A stretch of 64,000 nucleotides of DNA, taken from assembly GCF_900108485.1 (NCBI RefSeq), contig NZ_FNXF01000002.1, positions 124,001 through 188,000 on the forward strand. The letters run 5' to 3'. Under the pieces are notes generated by a model that was not told where the DNA came from, ran no database searches, and saw nothing but the letters and a program-made list of their open reading frames with translations. The translations under genes and the position numbers were made by a program. The stretch comes from Rheinheimera pacifica (GTDB taxonomy: Bacteria > Pseudomonadota > Gammaproteobacteria > Enterobacterales > Alteromonadaceae). How positions within the stretch are numbered: the first letter of the stretch is position 1; each line of letters begins with the position of its first letter. Below are positions 9,413-19,230 of this stretch, one piece after another.

Positions 9413-12301
9413 TTAAAAGGTGTACACCGCGCCAAGGTAGAACTGGCGGCCAAAAAACTGGATAGTGCCGGTTTGTGCCTTGTCACCGAAATAGCTTTTT
9501 GTTGGCTCGTCTGTCAGGTTGTTAACCTGAAACAGCACTTTGAACTGGTCGGTAATGTCGTAAGAGGTTTGCAGATCAATAACGGTTTCGCTGTCAAAGT
9601 TAGTGATTTGCTCATCTATACCCACCTGAGACGACACAAACGGCGAGCGGTAACGCGCACTAATACGGGCGTCAAAGCCCTGATAGTTCCAGAACACCGT
9701 GCCGCTGAATACATCCTGCGACAGGCCTTCAAAGGTAGTTTCTATCGCGGCGCCACCCAGGCTGTTGATCAGGCTGACTTCGCTTTCGGTATAGGAGTAA
9801 CTACCCTGCACGCCGAGGCCAGACCAAAGCTCCGGCAGGAAATCGAACACCTTGGTAAAGGCCAGCTCGGCGCCGCGGATATAACCGCCTGCGCCGTTAT
9901 TTACTGCAGTAGAGAAAGCGCCGTTAAAGGTTGTACGCGGAATACCATCTTCATCAATAATCACCTCAGGAACATCAAAACCTGCCGCGGCGAAATCAAA
10001 CTCCTGAATGGTAAAATCATTTACAAATGACTTAATGTCTTTATAAAACAAAGCAAAAGCGATTGCTCCCGACGGTATGTAGTATTCATACGACAAATCG
10101 TACTGGGTAGCCTCAAACGGCCGTAAAAACGGGCTGTTGGCGCTGCTACCATTAATTTCACCGTCATCGCTGATGGTAATAGAGGTATTAGACGCCAGCC
10201 GGTTAATCGGTGGTCGCGACATCACTTTGGCAGCGGCAAAACGAATTTGCGAGTTGTCGGTAATAGCAAAATTCAGATTAAGCTGTGGCAACACATCAGT
10301 GTATTTTTCACCCAAAATGCCAGGCGCATAACGGGTGTTTACCAGGCCGGCATCATCGGTAATATTTTGCGCCCCGCGCAACGGGTCGCCATTTACATCG
10401 GCTAAGTCGGTAGCACTTTGATCGGTTTGCACTACACGCACACCAATATTCCCGGTTAGTGGAATACCAAAAATTTCCGTATCCAGGTTCGCCATAACAT
10501 AACCGGCCAGCACATCTTCGTATACTTCACCGCTTTCCAGCATTGTCCACCCTGTATCAGGGCCATTAGCCACTTGCTGGGACGGCAGGATGCCGGCATT
10601 GCCGGTGCCCCAGGTTTGCACCGGTTGCGGAATACCCTGCGGGAACCAGGCATTTAATGCCTTATCCAAATCTATCGCCAGGTAGCTGGGGTAAGTGGCA
10701 AAGTCACCTTTAAAATTCACCACTTCTACCATGTCGGCAGTCAGGCGCAGCGGTGGCTGCGAGGTTAAAAAGGCACCGTCGCTGCCGTATTCAAATACTG
10801 AGCGATTATTTTTATAGGTGCGCTCGGAGTAACGTACACCAGCCTCCAGTGAGGCAATAACCGGCATATCCAGCACCCAGCTGGCATCAAAGCGGTAAGC
10901 GGTAACTTCATCTTCGTTCACGTAAGGGTAAATACCGTATTTGCTTACCATTACCTTGTCGATATCAGAAAACGCCGCCGCCTGATTAAAGCCCACGCTT
11001 GGCAGGTTAAGACCATTTAGCAGGTAAGAAATTGACACATTGCTATCCAGTACCGGCGTTGCGGCGGTAGCATCTTCAGCTACCAGGCCCCATAACAAAC
11101 CATTGCGAAAATCGCTTTTGGCGCTGGAGTGCGATACGTCAAATGACAGGTTTACGCTGGTACTGACATCCCAGTCGGCATTAATACCAAAGCTGCGTAC
11201 TTCGTCGTAGTCGCGGTTGTCATCATTAACCAGTTCAACCCGGGTAAAGCTGCTGGAAGTACGGTTAAAAGTGCCGCCAATAACTGAGCTGCCGTTTAAT
11301 ACCGGATTGCCCAACGCCGCTGTCGGGCCGCCAAACTTAACGCGAAAACCGCGGGCAAAAGCTTCTTTGTCAAACTTAGATAAAAACGCATCGGCTTTTA
11401 ACGTAAACGCATCATGTGGTGTCCACTCCAACGCGGCCATGTAACCATCGCGGGTTTCTTCACCGCCTTTATGCTGCAACTCAAAGCCTTCGCTGATATA
11501 TTCATTTACGCCATCATCGTTAGTGTCTTTCTGGCCGTTATACGCCAGGCCGACAAACTGTGTGGCGACGCTGGGCTGGTAAAGCCGGGCATAACCGGCA
11601 GCAAAACCCAGTGTATCGCCAAGAAATTTACCCTGATACGACATACTGAAACGGTGGCCAAAATCGACACCGTCCGGCACTTCGTTGGCGCGGTCGTTGT
11701 ACATGCCGCGGGCATTTACCGTAAAGGTGTGTTGTTTGTCATTACGTAGCGGGCTGGCCGTTTGCAGCTCTACCGTGCCGGCCACACCGCCTTCAATTAA
11801 TGAGGCTTTTGGCGATTTATACACTGCCGCCGAATTAATCAGCTCCGACGGATACTGATCAAACTCAATATTACGCTTGCCACTGGTAGATACCTGCTCG
11901 CGGCCATTCAGCGTAGAAAACACAAAACCACCCGACATACCGCGGATATTAATTTCTGCTGCCTGGCCACCGGTACGTACCGCCGAAATGCCCGGCAAGC
12001 GGGTTAAGGCATCGGCCATTGATACATCCGGCAAGGCGCCTAAATCATCTGCCGAAATGGTTTCTGATACGGTATCGCCAAAACGTTTGGCATCCAGTGA
12101 ACGGAACAGGCTGCTGGCAAAACCGCGCACCTGGATAACCTCAACCGCATCTTCCGCTGCCGGCTGAGTATTGTTTTGTATAGTTGCCTGTTGAGTTGCT
12201 GATTGCTGCGCCTGCTCTGCTGTTTGTGCCACAGCAGAACATGCCAGACTACCCACCCCTGCCATAGCAAGTGTGAGCAGACTAAGCTTGAACTTATTCA
12301 T
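9413..12301 (-). CDS. TonB-dependent receptor, predicted maltodextrin transporter (first copy)
   Basis: This 962-residue outer-membrane receptor has a signal peptide (MNKFKLSLLTLAMAGVGSLA...) and a plug starting at about residue 75 (VEVIQVRGFASSLFRSLDA, then LPDVSMADALTRLPGISA and LNGREQVSTSGKRNIEFDQY). These are the TonB-Xanth-Caul (TIGR01782-type) signatures. A large barrel follows, ending ...YLGAVYTF. I chose the ATG at 12299-12301 rather than an upstream ATG because the second receptor has the same MxKFKLS start and a matching upstream GGGGAT..AGG sequence. It lies 21 bp before pulA, so both probably form one transcript. The substrate is inferred from pullulanase, neopullulanase and malQ nearby and the shared operator. 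Confidence 0.88.
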   Translation of the reverse strand: MNKFKLSLLTLAMAGVGSLACSAVAQTAEQAQQSATQQATIQNNTQPAAEDAVEVIQVRGFASSLFRSLDAKRFGDTVSETISADDLGALPDVSMADALTRLPGISAVRTGGQAAEINIRGMSGGFVFSTLNGREQVSTSGKRNIEFDQYPSELINSAAVYKSPKASLIEGGVAGTVELQTASPLRNDKQHTFTVNARGMYNDRANEVPDGVDFGHRFSMSYQGKFLGDTLGFAAGYARLYQPSVATQFVGLAYNGQKDTNDDGVNEYISEGFELQHKGGEETRDGYMAALEWTPHDAFTLKADAFLSKFDKEAFARGFRVKFGGPTAALGNPVLNGSSVIGGTFNRTSSSFTRVELVNDDNRDYDEVRSFGINADWDVSTSVNLSFDVSHSSAKSDFRNGLLWGLVAEDATAATPVLDSNVSISYLLNGLNLPSVGFNQAAAFSDIDKVMVSKYGIYPYVNEDEVTAYRFDASWVLDMPVIASLEAGVRYSERTYKNNRSVFEYGSDGAFLTSQPPLRLTADMVEVVNFKGDFATYPSYLAIDLDKALNAWFPQGIPQPVQTWGTGNAGILPSQQVANGPDTGWTMLESGEVYEDVLAGYVMANLDTEIFGIPLTGNIGVRVVQTDQSATDLADVNGDPLRGAQNITDDAGLVNTRYAPGILGEKYTDVLPQLNLNFAITDNSQIRFAAAKVMSRPPINRLASNTSITISDDGEINGSSANSPFLRPFEATQYDLSYEYYIPSGAIAFALFYKDIKSFVNDFTIQEFDFAAAGFDVPEVIIDEDGIPRTTFNGAFSTAVNNGAGGYIRGAELAFTKVFDFLPELWSGLGVQGSYSYTESEVSLINSLGGAAIETTFEGLSQDVFSGTVFWNYQGFDARISARYRSPFVSSQVGIDEQITNFDSETVIDLQTSYDITDQFKVLFQVNNLTDEPTKSYFGDKAQTGTIQFFGRQFYLGAVYTF

Positions 12302-12434
12302 GCCCTGTATCCCCGTTTTATTTTTATAGCGTTTATTTTTATAAAGGGTTGCGCGTTCCATGCGACCGGCATGAAAACCTGCAGCCTGTTGTTTCAGTGT
12401 TTATTTATTGACCGTTAAACGGTAACCCGCAATA

Positions 12435-12448
12435 TGAATACGTATTCA
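12435..12448. promoter_or_regulatory. LacI-type operator-like palindrome upstream of receptor 1
   Basis: TGAATACGTATTCA is a perfect 14-bp palindrome with a central CG, typical of LacI-family operators. It lies 134 bp upstream of the receptor start at 12301. An identical copy lies at 19056-19069 and variants at 12583 and 19231. The regulator (a MalR-like protein) is not in this window. Confidence 0.75.
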
Positions 12449-12582
12449 GTCGTCCATCACGGTGCAAAAAGGCCACCGCTGTTCCCGCAGCCGCACCAAA
12501 CTGGTATATAAAACAGGTAGAACACCGCACAAAGCACTGTTGGCGTGCAGGCAAGGTAAGGACAAAGCACAGCTTTGGTGCA

Positions 12583-12596
12583 CGAATACGTATGCA
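12583..12596. promoter_or_regulatory. LacI-type operator-like site upstream of the GH13 enzyme
   Basis: CGAATACGTATGCA matches the palindrome family with one side of each variant (GAATACG and CGTATGCA). It lies 113 bp before the GH13 start codon, measured from the right end of the site. Its distance and orientation mirror those of the other three copies, which argues against chance. Confidence 0.65.
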
Positions 12597-12708
12597 TAAA
12601 CTTGTATGCAGCCGCCGAAACGTTTATCCATTAACCAGCGGGATGGTTAACCAATAAAACAAATTAACAGGTACGCGGCAGGCCACCTGCCCCAAAAAGA
12701 GAGATAAT

Positions 12709-14607
12709 ATGCTCAACATTAAACTGACACCGGTAATGGCCGGCTTGCTGGCGGCAGGCACACTGTTTTATGCCACTGCAGCTGCGGCTTTTTGCCCGCA
12801 AACTTCAGATGCCACACCCAAAGGCCCCATTGCACTGAATGAACAGGGCGAATTTGTGCCTGGCTGGGCTAAAAGTGCAGTTTGGTATCAGGTATTTCCT
12901 GAGCGCTTTCGCGATGGTGACCCGGCAAATAACCCAACGGTAGCCGATATTGCCGGTGCAGATCCGGTCGAAGAGCCCAAAGTGTGGCAGGTACACCCCT
13001 GGGGCAGCGACTGGTACAAATTGCAACCGTATGAAGTTAGCAATGGCGAACCGGAACTGTGGAAGCACCTGCTGCGCCGTCGCTACGGCGGTGACTTGCA
13101 AGGCGTGATCAACAAGCTTGATTACATTAAAGATATGGGCTTTAACGCCATTTACCTGAACCCGGTGTTTGATGCCCCCTCGCTGCATAAGTACGACGGC
13201 GCCAGCTTTCACCATATCGACCCTAACTTTGGCCCGGACCCGGACGGTGACCGCGCGCTGATGGCGAAAGAAAACCCGCTGGATCCGTCTACCTGGGTAT
13301 GGACCAAAGCCGACGAACTGGCACTGGAGCTGATTAAACAAGCGAAACAGCGCGGCATAAGGGTAATTTTTGACGGCGTATTTAACCATATGGGCGCCAA
13401 CAGTTTTGCTTTTCAACACCTGAAACAGCATCAGCAAAACTCGCCTTATAAAGATTGGTTTACCGTAAACAGCTTTAAAGACGAAAAAGCCGGCACTGAA
13501 TTTAGCTATGAAGGCTGGTTTGGTGTGCCATCACTGCCTGAATTTAAAGAAGATAAAAACGGCCTGGTGCAGGGCCCGCGCGATTACGTATTTGCCGCTA
13601 CCGAGCGCTGGATGAACCCCAAAGGCAAAGGCGCCGAATATGGTATCGACGGCTGGCGGCTGGATGTGGCTTTTTGTGTGGCGCATGGTTTCTGGAAAGA
13701 CTGGCGTGGTCATGTAAAAACCCTTAACCCAGAGGCGTATATCACCGCAGAAATTGTGATGCCGCCCGAACTGGTAAAACCCTACCTGCAGGGTGATGAG
13801 TTTGATGGCGAGATGAACTACAACTTCGCCTTTGCCGCCGCTGAGTTTATGTTTAACCCGCCGCCACATAAGATCAGCGCAACAGAGTTTGATGCCAAGC
13901 TGCTGGAAATGCGCGGTTTATACCCTAAAGGCGTAGCTTATGTAACGCAAAACCTGTTTGGCAGCCATGACTCCAACCGGATTGGCTCGCACATTGTTAA
14001 CCGCGGTATTGGTAACTTCCGTGATTGGGGCGACTACTTTCAGTTATCACAGGTTGGCAGCAACCCGGATTACAAAGTACGTAAACCCAATGAAGAAGAA
14101 TTGCGTTTGCAAAAGCTGTTTGTGATTTTTCAGATGACCTACGTCGGTGCGCCTATGGTGTATTACGGTGATGAAGTAGGCATGTGGGGCGCCAATGACC
14201 CGGATGATCGCAAACCGATGATCTGGGAAGATATTAAATACGAAGACGAAGTAACCAACCCGGACGGCAGCAAACGCCCGGCCGACAAGGTTACGGTGAA
14301 TAAAACGCTGCAGCAGCACTACCGTAAGCTGATCCGGTTGCGTAACAGCCTGCCGGCGTTACAACTGGGTGACTTCAGCACCCTGCTTGCCGATAACGAC
14401 AAAGAGCTGTATGGCTTTGAGCGCCGTTATCAGCAGCAACGGGTACGGGTTATTCTGAACAACAGCGATAAACCGCAGCAAGTAACACTAAGCCGTGACC
14501 AGTTGAACTGGCAAGAGCAGATTGACCAACTGCCGGTAACGGTAAGCGGCGATAAAATCCGCCTGACCATACCGGCCAAATGGGGCGCGGTGCTGCTGGC
14601 GCAATAG
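12709..14607 (+). CDS. Periplasmic GH13 alpha-glucan hydrolase (neopullulanase/cyclomaltodextrinase-like)
   Basis: This 632-residue protein has a signal peptide ending near TAAAAA, so it is probably periplasmic. The GH13 (beta/alpha)8 barrel shows region I VIFDGVFNHMG (~220), region II GWRLDVAF (nucleophile Asp ~319), region III ITAEIV (Glu ~348) and region IV SHDSNR (~422). All catalytic residues are present. An N-terminal WYQVFPERFRDGD segment and a C-terminal beta domain complete it. Family members hydrolyse maltodextrins, cyclodextrins or pullulan; the exact specificity cannot be read from sequence. It is transcribed divergently from receptor 1 and would process dextrins that enter through the TonB receptors. 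A strong terminator follows. Confidence 0.9.
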   Translation: MLNIKLTPVMAGLLAAGTLFYATAAAAFCPQTSDATPKGPIALNEQGEFVPGWAKSAVWYQVFPERFRDGDPANNPTVADIAGADPVEEPKVWQVHPWGSDWYKLQPYEVSNGEPELWKHLLRRRYGGDLQGVINKLDYIKDMGFNAIYLNPVFDAPSLHKYDGASFHHIDPNFGPDPDGDRALMAKENPLDPSTWVWTKADELALELIKQAKQRGIRVIFDGVFNHMGANSFAFQHLKQHQQNSPYKDWFTVNSFKDEKAGTEFSYEGWFGVPSLPEFKEDKNGLVQGPRDYVFAATERWMNPKGKGAEYGIDGWRLDVAFCVAHGFWKDWRGHVKTLNPEAYITAEIVMPPELVKPYLQGDEFDGEMNYNFAFAAAEFMFNPPPHKISATEFDAKLLEMRGLYPKGVAYVTQNLFGSHDSNRIGSHIVNRGIGNFRDWGDYFQLSQVGSNPDYKVRKPNEEELRLQKLFVIFQMTYVGAPMVYYGDEVGMWGANDPDDRKPMIWEDIKYEDEVTNPDGSKRPADKVTVNKTLQQHYRKLIRLRNSLPALQLGDFSTLLADNDKELYGFERRYQQQRVRVILNNSDKPQQVTLSRDQLNWQEQIDQLPVTVSGDKIRLTIPAKWGAVLLAQ

Positions 14608-14625
14608 CGGCTTTAACCACACCAC

Positions 14626-14655
14626 AAAGGCCACCGGGTTAAGGTGGCCTTTTTT
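14626..14655 (+). terminator. Rho-independent terminator after the GH13 gene
   Basis: AAAGGCCACC and GGTGGCCTTT form a 10-bp stem around a short loop, followed by TTT on the plus strand. An A run on the left makes it potentially bidirectional for the convergent halogenase-like gene that ends at 14659. Confidence 0.85.
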
Positions 14656-14658
14656 ATC

Positions 14659-16149
14659 TTAACGGCCTTGCTGCAAAAACTGCTGATGCGCCGGTAACTG
14701 CGCGGCGGTGCGGCTTATAATGGCTTTTAAATCGGCCAGAAAGCCGCTTAACTGATCATCGGTTAAGCTATCTGCCAGCGGGTGATAATGTTGTGGCCGT
14801 AAATGCTGCCCCAGCATTACCTGCTGCCAGGCTACTTCGGTAAACAACTCATCCTGTTGACGAAATACCGCTCCTGACTGGCGAAACAGTTCAATGCGCT
14901 GTGCCAGTGAGTCCGGTAACGCCATAGTGCGGCAATACTGCCACAAGCCATTATCGTTACGCTGGTTTAAATGGTAATGCAGGATAATAAAATCGCGGAT
15001 CGCTTCAAACTCCTGCTGTGACTGGCGGTTATACTCCAGGCGCAGCGCGGCCATATCGGTCTGTTGCGGAAAACACTGCACCAACCGCACCACGGCACTT
15101 TGGATCAGGTGAATACTGGTTGATTCCAACGGCTCAAGAAAACCACTGGATAAACCAATAGCCACGCAGTTTTGCAACCACTGCTGGTTACGCCGCCCGG
15201 TTACAAAGCTGATTTTACGCGGCTCGGCCAGGGCTTCAGCATCCAGATTACTCATTAAGGTTTGGCGCGCAGCGTTATCGTCCAAAAACCGGCTGCTGTA
15301 CACCAAACCATTACCGGTACGGTGTTGCAGCGGAATACGCCACTGCCAGCCGCCGCTATGGGCAATAGCACGGGTATAAGGCATAACCGGCAAGGTAGCC
15401 GCTGTTGGCACGGCCAGGGCGCTGTCACAGGGCAGCCAGTGGCGCCAGTCTTCATAGCCGCCCCCCAATTCCCCGCCAATTAACAACGCGCGTAAACCGG
15501 AGCAATCTATAAATAAATCGGCACTAAAGCTTTGGCCATCCTTTAATATCACGCTAGCAAGATCACCGGCCGGGGTTTTAACCACTGCGCCAATGGTGCC
15601 TTCAGTTCTTACCACACCACGCTGTTCGCTGTAACGGCGTAAAAAAGCCGCGTACAGGCTGGCATCAAAATGGTACGCATGCACTAACCCTTGCAGCGGA
15701 GTATTGGGAATTTGCGGCAAAGGTGCATACTTGCCGGTATGGGCCGCCTGATAATTGAGTGAATAATCCCAAAAACTGCTGTTATCACCGCGCGCCTGCG
15801 CCGCCAGCCAGTAGTGATGAAAAGCGGTAAACCCCAGTGGCCTGCCCACCGGACCAAAGGCGTGCATGTAGCTGTCGCCGGCGTTACCCCAGTTTTCAAA
15901 CTGGATACCCAGTTTAATAGTGCCCTGGGTAGATTGTAAAAACTCTGCCTCGTTAATACCCAAAGCCGCATTAAAGTGCTGAATAGCCGGTATGGTGGCT
16001 TCGCCAACCCCCACAGTACCGATAGCGTCTGACTCTATCAGCCGGATGCTAAGTTGGGGCCCCATCAGCTTTGACAACATAGCGGCGGTCATCCAACCGG
16101 CTGTACCGCCGCCAACAATCAGCACTTGTTTTACTGCGTTGTTTGTCAT
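14659..16149 (-). CDS. Flavin-dependent tryptophan-halogenase-family protein
   Basis: This 496-residue protein has an N-terminal FAD-binding motif (VGGGTAGWM), the halogenase signature WxWxIP in GGWQWRIPLQ, a conserved Lys in GTIKLGIQFENW, and the EPLESTSI segment carrying the Glu-Ser of the active site. The residues needed for halogenation therefore seem intact, but the substrate is unknown. Family members next to TonB receptors in sugar-utilisation loci have no firmly established role. I chose the ATG at 16147-16149 because AGGAGAG lies just upstream; an earlier ATG at 16170 lacks this. It lies downstream of receptor 2, separated by a terminator-like hairpin, so expression may depend on read-through. 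Confidence 0.85.
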   Translation of the reverse strand: MTNNAVKQVLIVGGGTAGWMTAAMLSKLMGPQLSIRLIESDAIGTVGVGEATIPAIQHFNAALGINEAEFLQSTQGTIKLGIQFENWGNAGDSYMHAFGPVGRPLGFTAFHHYWLAAQARGDNSSFWDYSLNYQAAHTGKYAPLPQIPNTPLQGLVHAYHFDASLYAAFLRRYSEQRGVVRTEGTIGAVVKTPAGDLASVILKDGQSFSADLFIDCSGLRALLIGGELGGGYEDWRHWLPCDSALAVPTAATLPVMPYTRAIAHSGGWQWRIPLQHRTGNGLVYSSRFLDDNAARQTLMSNLDAEALAEPRKISFVTGRRNQQWLQNCVAIGLSSGFLEPLESTSIHLIQSAVVRLVQCFPQQTDMAALRLEYNRQSQQEFEAIRDFIILHYHLNQRNDNGLWQYCRTMALPDSLAQRIELFRQSGAVFRQQDELFTEVAWQQVMLGQHLRPQHYHPLADSLTDDQLSGFLADLKAIISRTAAQLPAHQQFLQQGR

Positions 16150-16171
16150 GTTGAAGCTCTCCTGCTGCAAT

Positions 16172-16208
16172 AAAAAAGCCCTGCTTTAACGTAACATTAA
16201 AGCAGGGC
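16172..16208 (-). terminator. Strong hairpin terminator between receptor 2 and the halogenase-like gene
   Basis: GCCCTGCTTTAA (16178-16189) pairs perfectly with TTAAAGCAGGGC (16197-16208), giving a 12-bp stem and a 7-nt loop, followed on the minus strand by six T. It lies only 23 bp before the halogenase-like start, so it either ends the receptor mRNA or tunes the amount of downstream message. Confidence 0.85.
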
Positions 16209-16231
16209 CTGATAGACAGCTATCTTACTGA

Positions 16232-18937
16232 TTAAAACTTATAAGATAAACCCGCCATAAAGGTACGGCCATAACGTTGATATTCAATCAACTGACCATT
16301 TTCAGTACGAACAAAGGGCTCATCAGTAATGTTGTTGGCCTGCAACAGCAGCGTTAAACCTTCAAACTGACCTTCGTCGAAGTTGTAGCTTATTTGCGCA
16401 TCAACCACGGTTTCCGCTTCAATCATTTTTAAATCGCGGCCACTGCCAAAACCAGAAATCTCACCCAGGAACTCTGAACGGTAACGGCCACTGACGCGGG
16501 CAGCAAAACCGCCATTTTCATAGTACATGGTTACGTTGGCAACGCGCTTAGACAAACCAGGTAAAGGTGTAGCTGGATTATTAGGATCAGACTCTATGCT
16601 GCTGTCTGTCCATGAACCCGTCAGGATAGTACCGAAGTTTTCTAACATCGGTGACACCATAGCGCCACTTAATGACAAGCTGAACTCAAGGCCGTTAATA
16701 CGGCCGCCGTCGCCGTTTTGCGGCTTGGTGGCCACACCTTGATTAATTACCGGAGTAATACCACCTGACGGATAACCGGTGAAATCCTGAATAGTGGCCT
16801 GATCATAAATATAGGTTTCAAGATCTTTATAGAACGCGGCCAGAGACATATAACCCAGGCTGTCATCGAAGTAATATTCGTATGACACGTCCAGCGCATT
16901 AGCCAGCCATGGCTTAAGTGCCGGGTTACCGCCGGTTGCGCTCCACGGCGAGTTGTTTTCAGGAGTGGCCTGGCTGTTATTGTTAGCCGGGTTAAAGCTG
17001 TAATCCTGGCTGGCGCGCAGCTGGTCCATACGGGCACGGGCCATAGTACGGGCCAGGCCTAAACGGACAAAATGCCCGGCGCCCAGATCAAAGCTCAGGT
17101 TCATGCTTGGCAGCACTTCCCAGTATTTATCACCGCCTTCAAGGCGGAACGACGATACATCAATACCGGTACCAGAGGCCGCCAGCGCATAAGACGATTG
17201 ATCGGTATGCACCACCTGAGTACCAAAATTACCGGTTACCGGAATTTCACCAATGCTGGTATTGATACCTACTTTAACAAAAGCAGTAACCACATCTTCC
17301 TGCACATTCCAGTCTTTGATCAGTACGTCAGCATTAGGGTTACGCACCAGTTCTAACACGCCGGACGATATTAATTCGCGTGGGTCGTAACTAACCATGC
17401 CCGGAATACCAAAACCTGCCAGGCTGGTAGTACCGTTTACATTAGGAATGGTGGCACTGGTGGCACCGTTTGGTAAGCCAAGGAAAAACTCATTGGCTTT
17501 TTTGTCTTTTTCGCGGCTGCTAACGTTCAAACCAAACTCTACTTCGTCAAAAACATTATGCTCAGTTAATGTTTTTGCACTCAGACGAATTTGATTCAGC
17601 TCATCGGTAATGGAAGGCGAATTGTAATAGCCTAACTGGCCGCCAGGAATGATATCGCCGCCCCAGCCTTGTGGGCTGGTAAGCAAAATCAGGCTTGGGT
17701 CAGCATAATTCAGGCCGGCATTAAAGGTGGCGCCTTTGCCGTTCATCTGAAACTGAATAGTGTCAGTTGCACCTGAACCGGCAGTACCGGTACCGGCATC
17801 TGATTCCAGAATAAGGTCGGTACGGTCCAGTTTTGAATGGCTGACATCAACGGTACCGAACCAATTATCGGCCAGTTTAAATTCGGTTTTCCAGCCGGCA
17901 GAAAACAAATCGCTTTCACGGAAATTACCATGGTTACGCACTATGGCTTTTACATCGCTGTAGGTGCCTGATGTTACCAGGCCATTTTCTACCACCGCAT
18001 CGCTAAGCTCTGCGCCGCCCCAAAACAGTGGCATTTCAATAAAGCTGGTACGCTGGGTTTCATCAAACTTGGAGTAGTATAAATCCAGGGTGGTGCTGAA
18101 ATCAGCATTAGGTTTGTACTCAAATACACCAATAAAACCATCACGTTCTAACAGGTTTGAGTTAGCGTAAATTTTGGCACCGCCAATCACTTTGTTGCCA
18201 TCTTCAGTATCGGCGTAACCCCAGGCTTCAAAGCGTTCAATCTGGGTTGGGTTAGACATATTGGCATAACCCAGTGCCACACCAATGGTGTTATCTGCAA
18301 ACTGGTCAATATAGGAAATGCTTAAACGCTGGCCGTTATCATCGGCGCCGGCATTTAACGCATCGATCTGGTTCCACTCGTAACGGGCATTAACAACAAC
18401 AGTGGTTTCGCCATGTTTCAGCGGGCTGATAAGACGCATGTCAGCCGTACCGGATAAACCCTGGCCAACTAAGGCGGCGTCTGGTGTTTTATATACCACT
18501 ACTCCGCTTAACAGCTCTGAAGGATACTGGTCAAACTCTACGCCGCGGTTATCACCGGAGCTTACCTGCTCACGGCCATTTAACAAGGCAGTGCTGAAAT
18601 CTGGCGACAAACCACGAATACTGATCACCTGGCCACGGCCATTCAGCCGCTGTGCGGTCAGGCCTGGCAAACGCGCCAGCGACTCAGCAATACTAACGTC
18701 CGGCAATTTACCGATATCTTCTGCAGACACTGCCTCAACAATAGATGAGTTAAACATCTTAATGTTTTGCGAATCCTGCAAACTGCGACGAAAACCCGTT
18801 ACTGAAATTACTTCGATTTGCTCATCAGCTTTGGCCTGTTCTTCTGCAGCCTGAGCAGTAGTTTGCGCATATGCCATAGAGCCAGTACCGGCCGCAGCCA
18901 GTGCCAGCGTAAGCATACTGAGTTTAAATTTAGTCAT
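16232..18937 (-). CDS. TonB-dependent receptor, predicted maltodextrin transporter (second copy)
   Basis: This 901-residue outer-membrane receptor is related to the one at 9413-12301. It has a signal peptide MTKFKLSMLTLALAAAG..., a plug with IEVISVTGFRRSLQDSQNIK, LPDVSIAESLARLPGLTAQR and LNGREQVSSGDNRGVEFDQY, and a barrel ending ...FMAGLSYKF. I chose the start at 18935-18937 (MTKFKLS): AAGGA lies directly upstream, and the same leader pattern precedes receptor 1. An operator-like palindrome lies 119 bp upstream. The barrels of the two receptors differ considerably, so they may import different dextrin sizes. Sugar specificity is inferred from context. Confidence 0.88.
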   Translation of the reverse strand: MTKFKLSMLTLALAAAGTGSMAYAQTTAQAAEEQAKADEQIEVISVTGFRRSLQDSQNIKMFNSSIVEAVSAEDIGKLPDVSIAESLARLPGLTAQRLNGRGQVISIRGLSPDFSTALLNGREQVSSGDNRGVEFDQYPSELLSGVVVYKTPDAALVGQGLSGTADMRLISPLKHGETTVVVNARYEWNQIDALNAGADDNGQRLSISYIDQFADNTIGVALGYANMSNPTQIERFEAWGYADTEDGNKVIGGAKIYANSNLLERDGFIGVFEYKPNADFSTTLDLYYSKFDETQRTSFIEMPLFWGGAELSDAVVENGLVTSGTYSDVKAIVRNHGNFRESDLFSAGWKTEFKLADNWFGTVDVSHSKLDRTDLILESDAGTGTAGSGATDTIQFQMNGKGATFNAGLNYADPSLILLTSPQGWGGDIIPGGQLGYYNSPSITDELNQIRLSAKTLTEHNVFDEVEFGLNVSSREKDKKANEFFLGLPNGATSATIPNVNGTTSLAGFGIPGMVSYDPRELISSGVLELVRNPNADVLIKDWNVQEDVVTAFVKVGINTSIGEIPVTGNFGTQVVHTDQSSYALAASGTGIDVSSFRLEGGDKYWEVLPSMNLSFDLGAGHFVRLGLARTMARARMDQLRASQDYSFNPANNNSQATPENNSPWSATGGNPALKPWLANALDVSYEYYFDDSLGYMSLAAFYKDLETYIYDQATIQDFTGYPSGGITPVINQGVATKPQNGDGGRINGLEFSLSLSGAMVSPMLENFGTILTGSWTDSSIESDPNNPATPLPGLSKRVANVTMYYENGGFAARVSGRYRSEFLGEISGFGSGRDLKMIEAETVVDAQISYNFDEGQFEGLTLLLQANNITDEPFVRTENGQLIEYQRYGRTFMAGLSYKF

Positions 18938-19055
18938 GTCCTTCATCCCCGGTGTGTTGTGTGTGGTGTCTGTCAGCTGTAAGCGCAGCCGTATCAGTAC
19001 AACCAGACTTTTGTCTAAGGCTATTTATTAAACTTATTAGCGCAACACCTCAACA

Positions 19056-19069
19056 TGAATACGTATTCA
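19056..19069. promoter_or_regulatory. LacI-type operator-like palindrome upstream of receptor 2
   Basis: TGAATACGTATTCA is identical to the copy at 12435. The symmetry extends to 16 bp with flanking A and T. It lies 119 bp upstream of the receptor 2 start. Confidence 0.75.
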
Positions 19070-19230
19070 TAATTACTAATTTGCACAAATGCAGAGCGGC
19101 CGTAGCAAAAACGCACCAACAAGGTGCAAGCTGCGTTTTATACGCATAACGGCAAGCTGATTGCTGCTCAAGCCGCCTGCCTGAACCCTTCTACTGCTGC
19201 TTGCCGGGTACTGTCGCATGATATTTTCAA

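Larger units (their letters stand above)
12302..12708. promoter_or_regulatory. Divergent regulatory region between receptor 1 and the GH13 enzyme gene
   Basis: This 407-bp region holds two 14-bp operator-like palindromes (12435-12448 and 12583-12596), one for each divergent gene. It also holds a smaller palindrome ACCGTTAAACGGT at 12411-12423. Further downstream an AGAGAG ribosome-binding site precedes the GH13 start. No coding sequence or RNA gene is supported here. Confidence 0.7.

Noticed and set aside
12805-13437. 210-residue antisense frame in the GH13 enzyme gene
   Set aside because: It is fully contained in a well-supported GH13 coding sequence and shows no family features.
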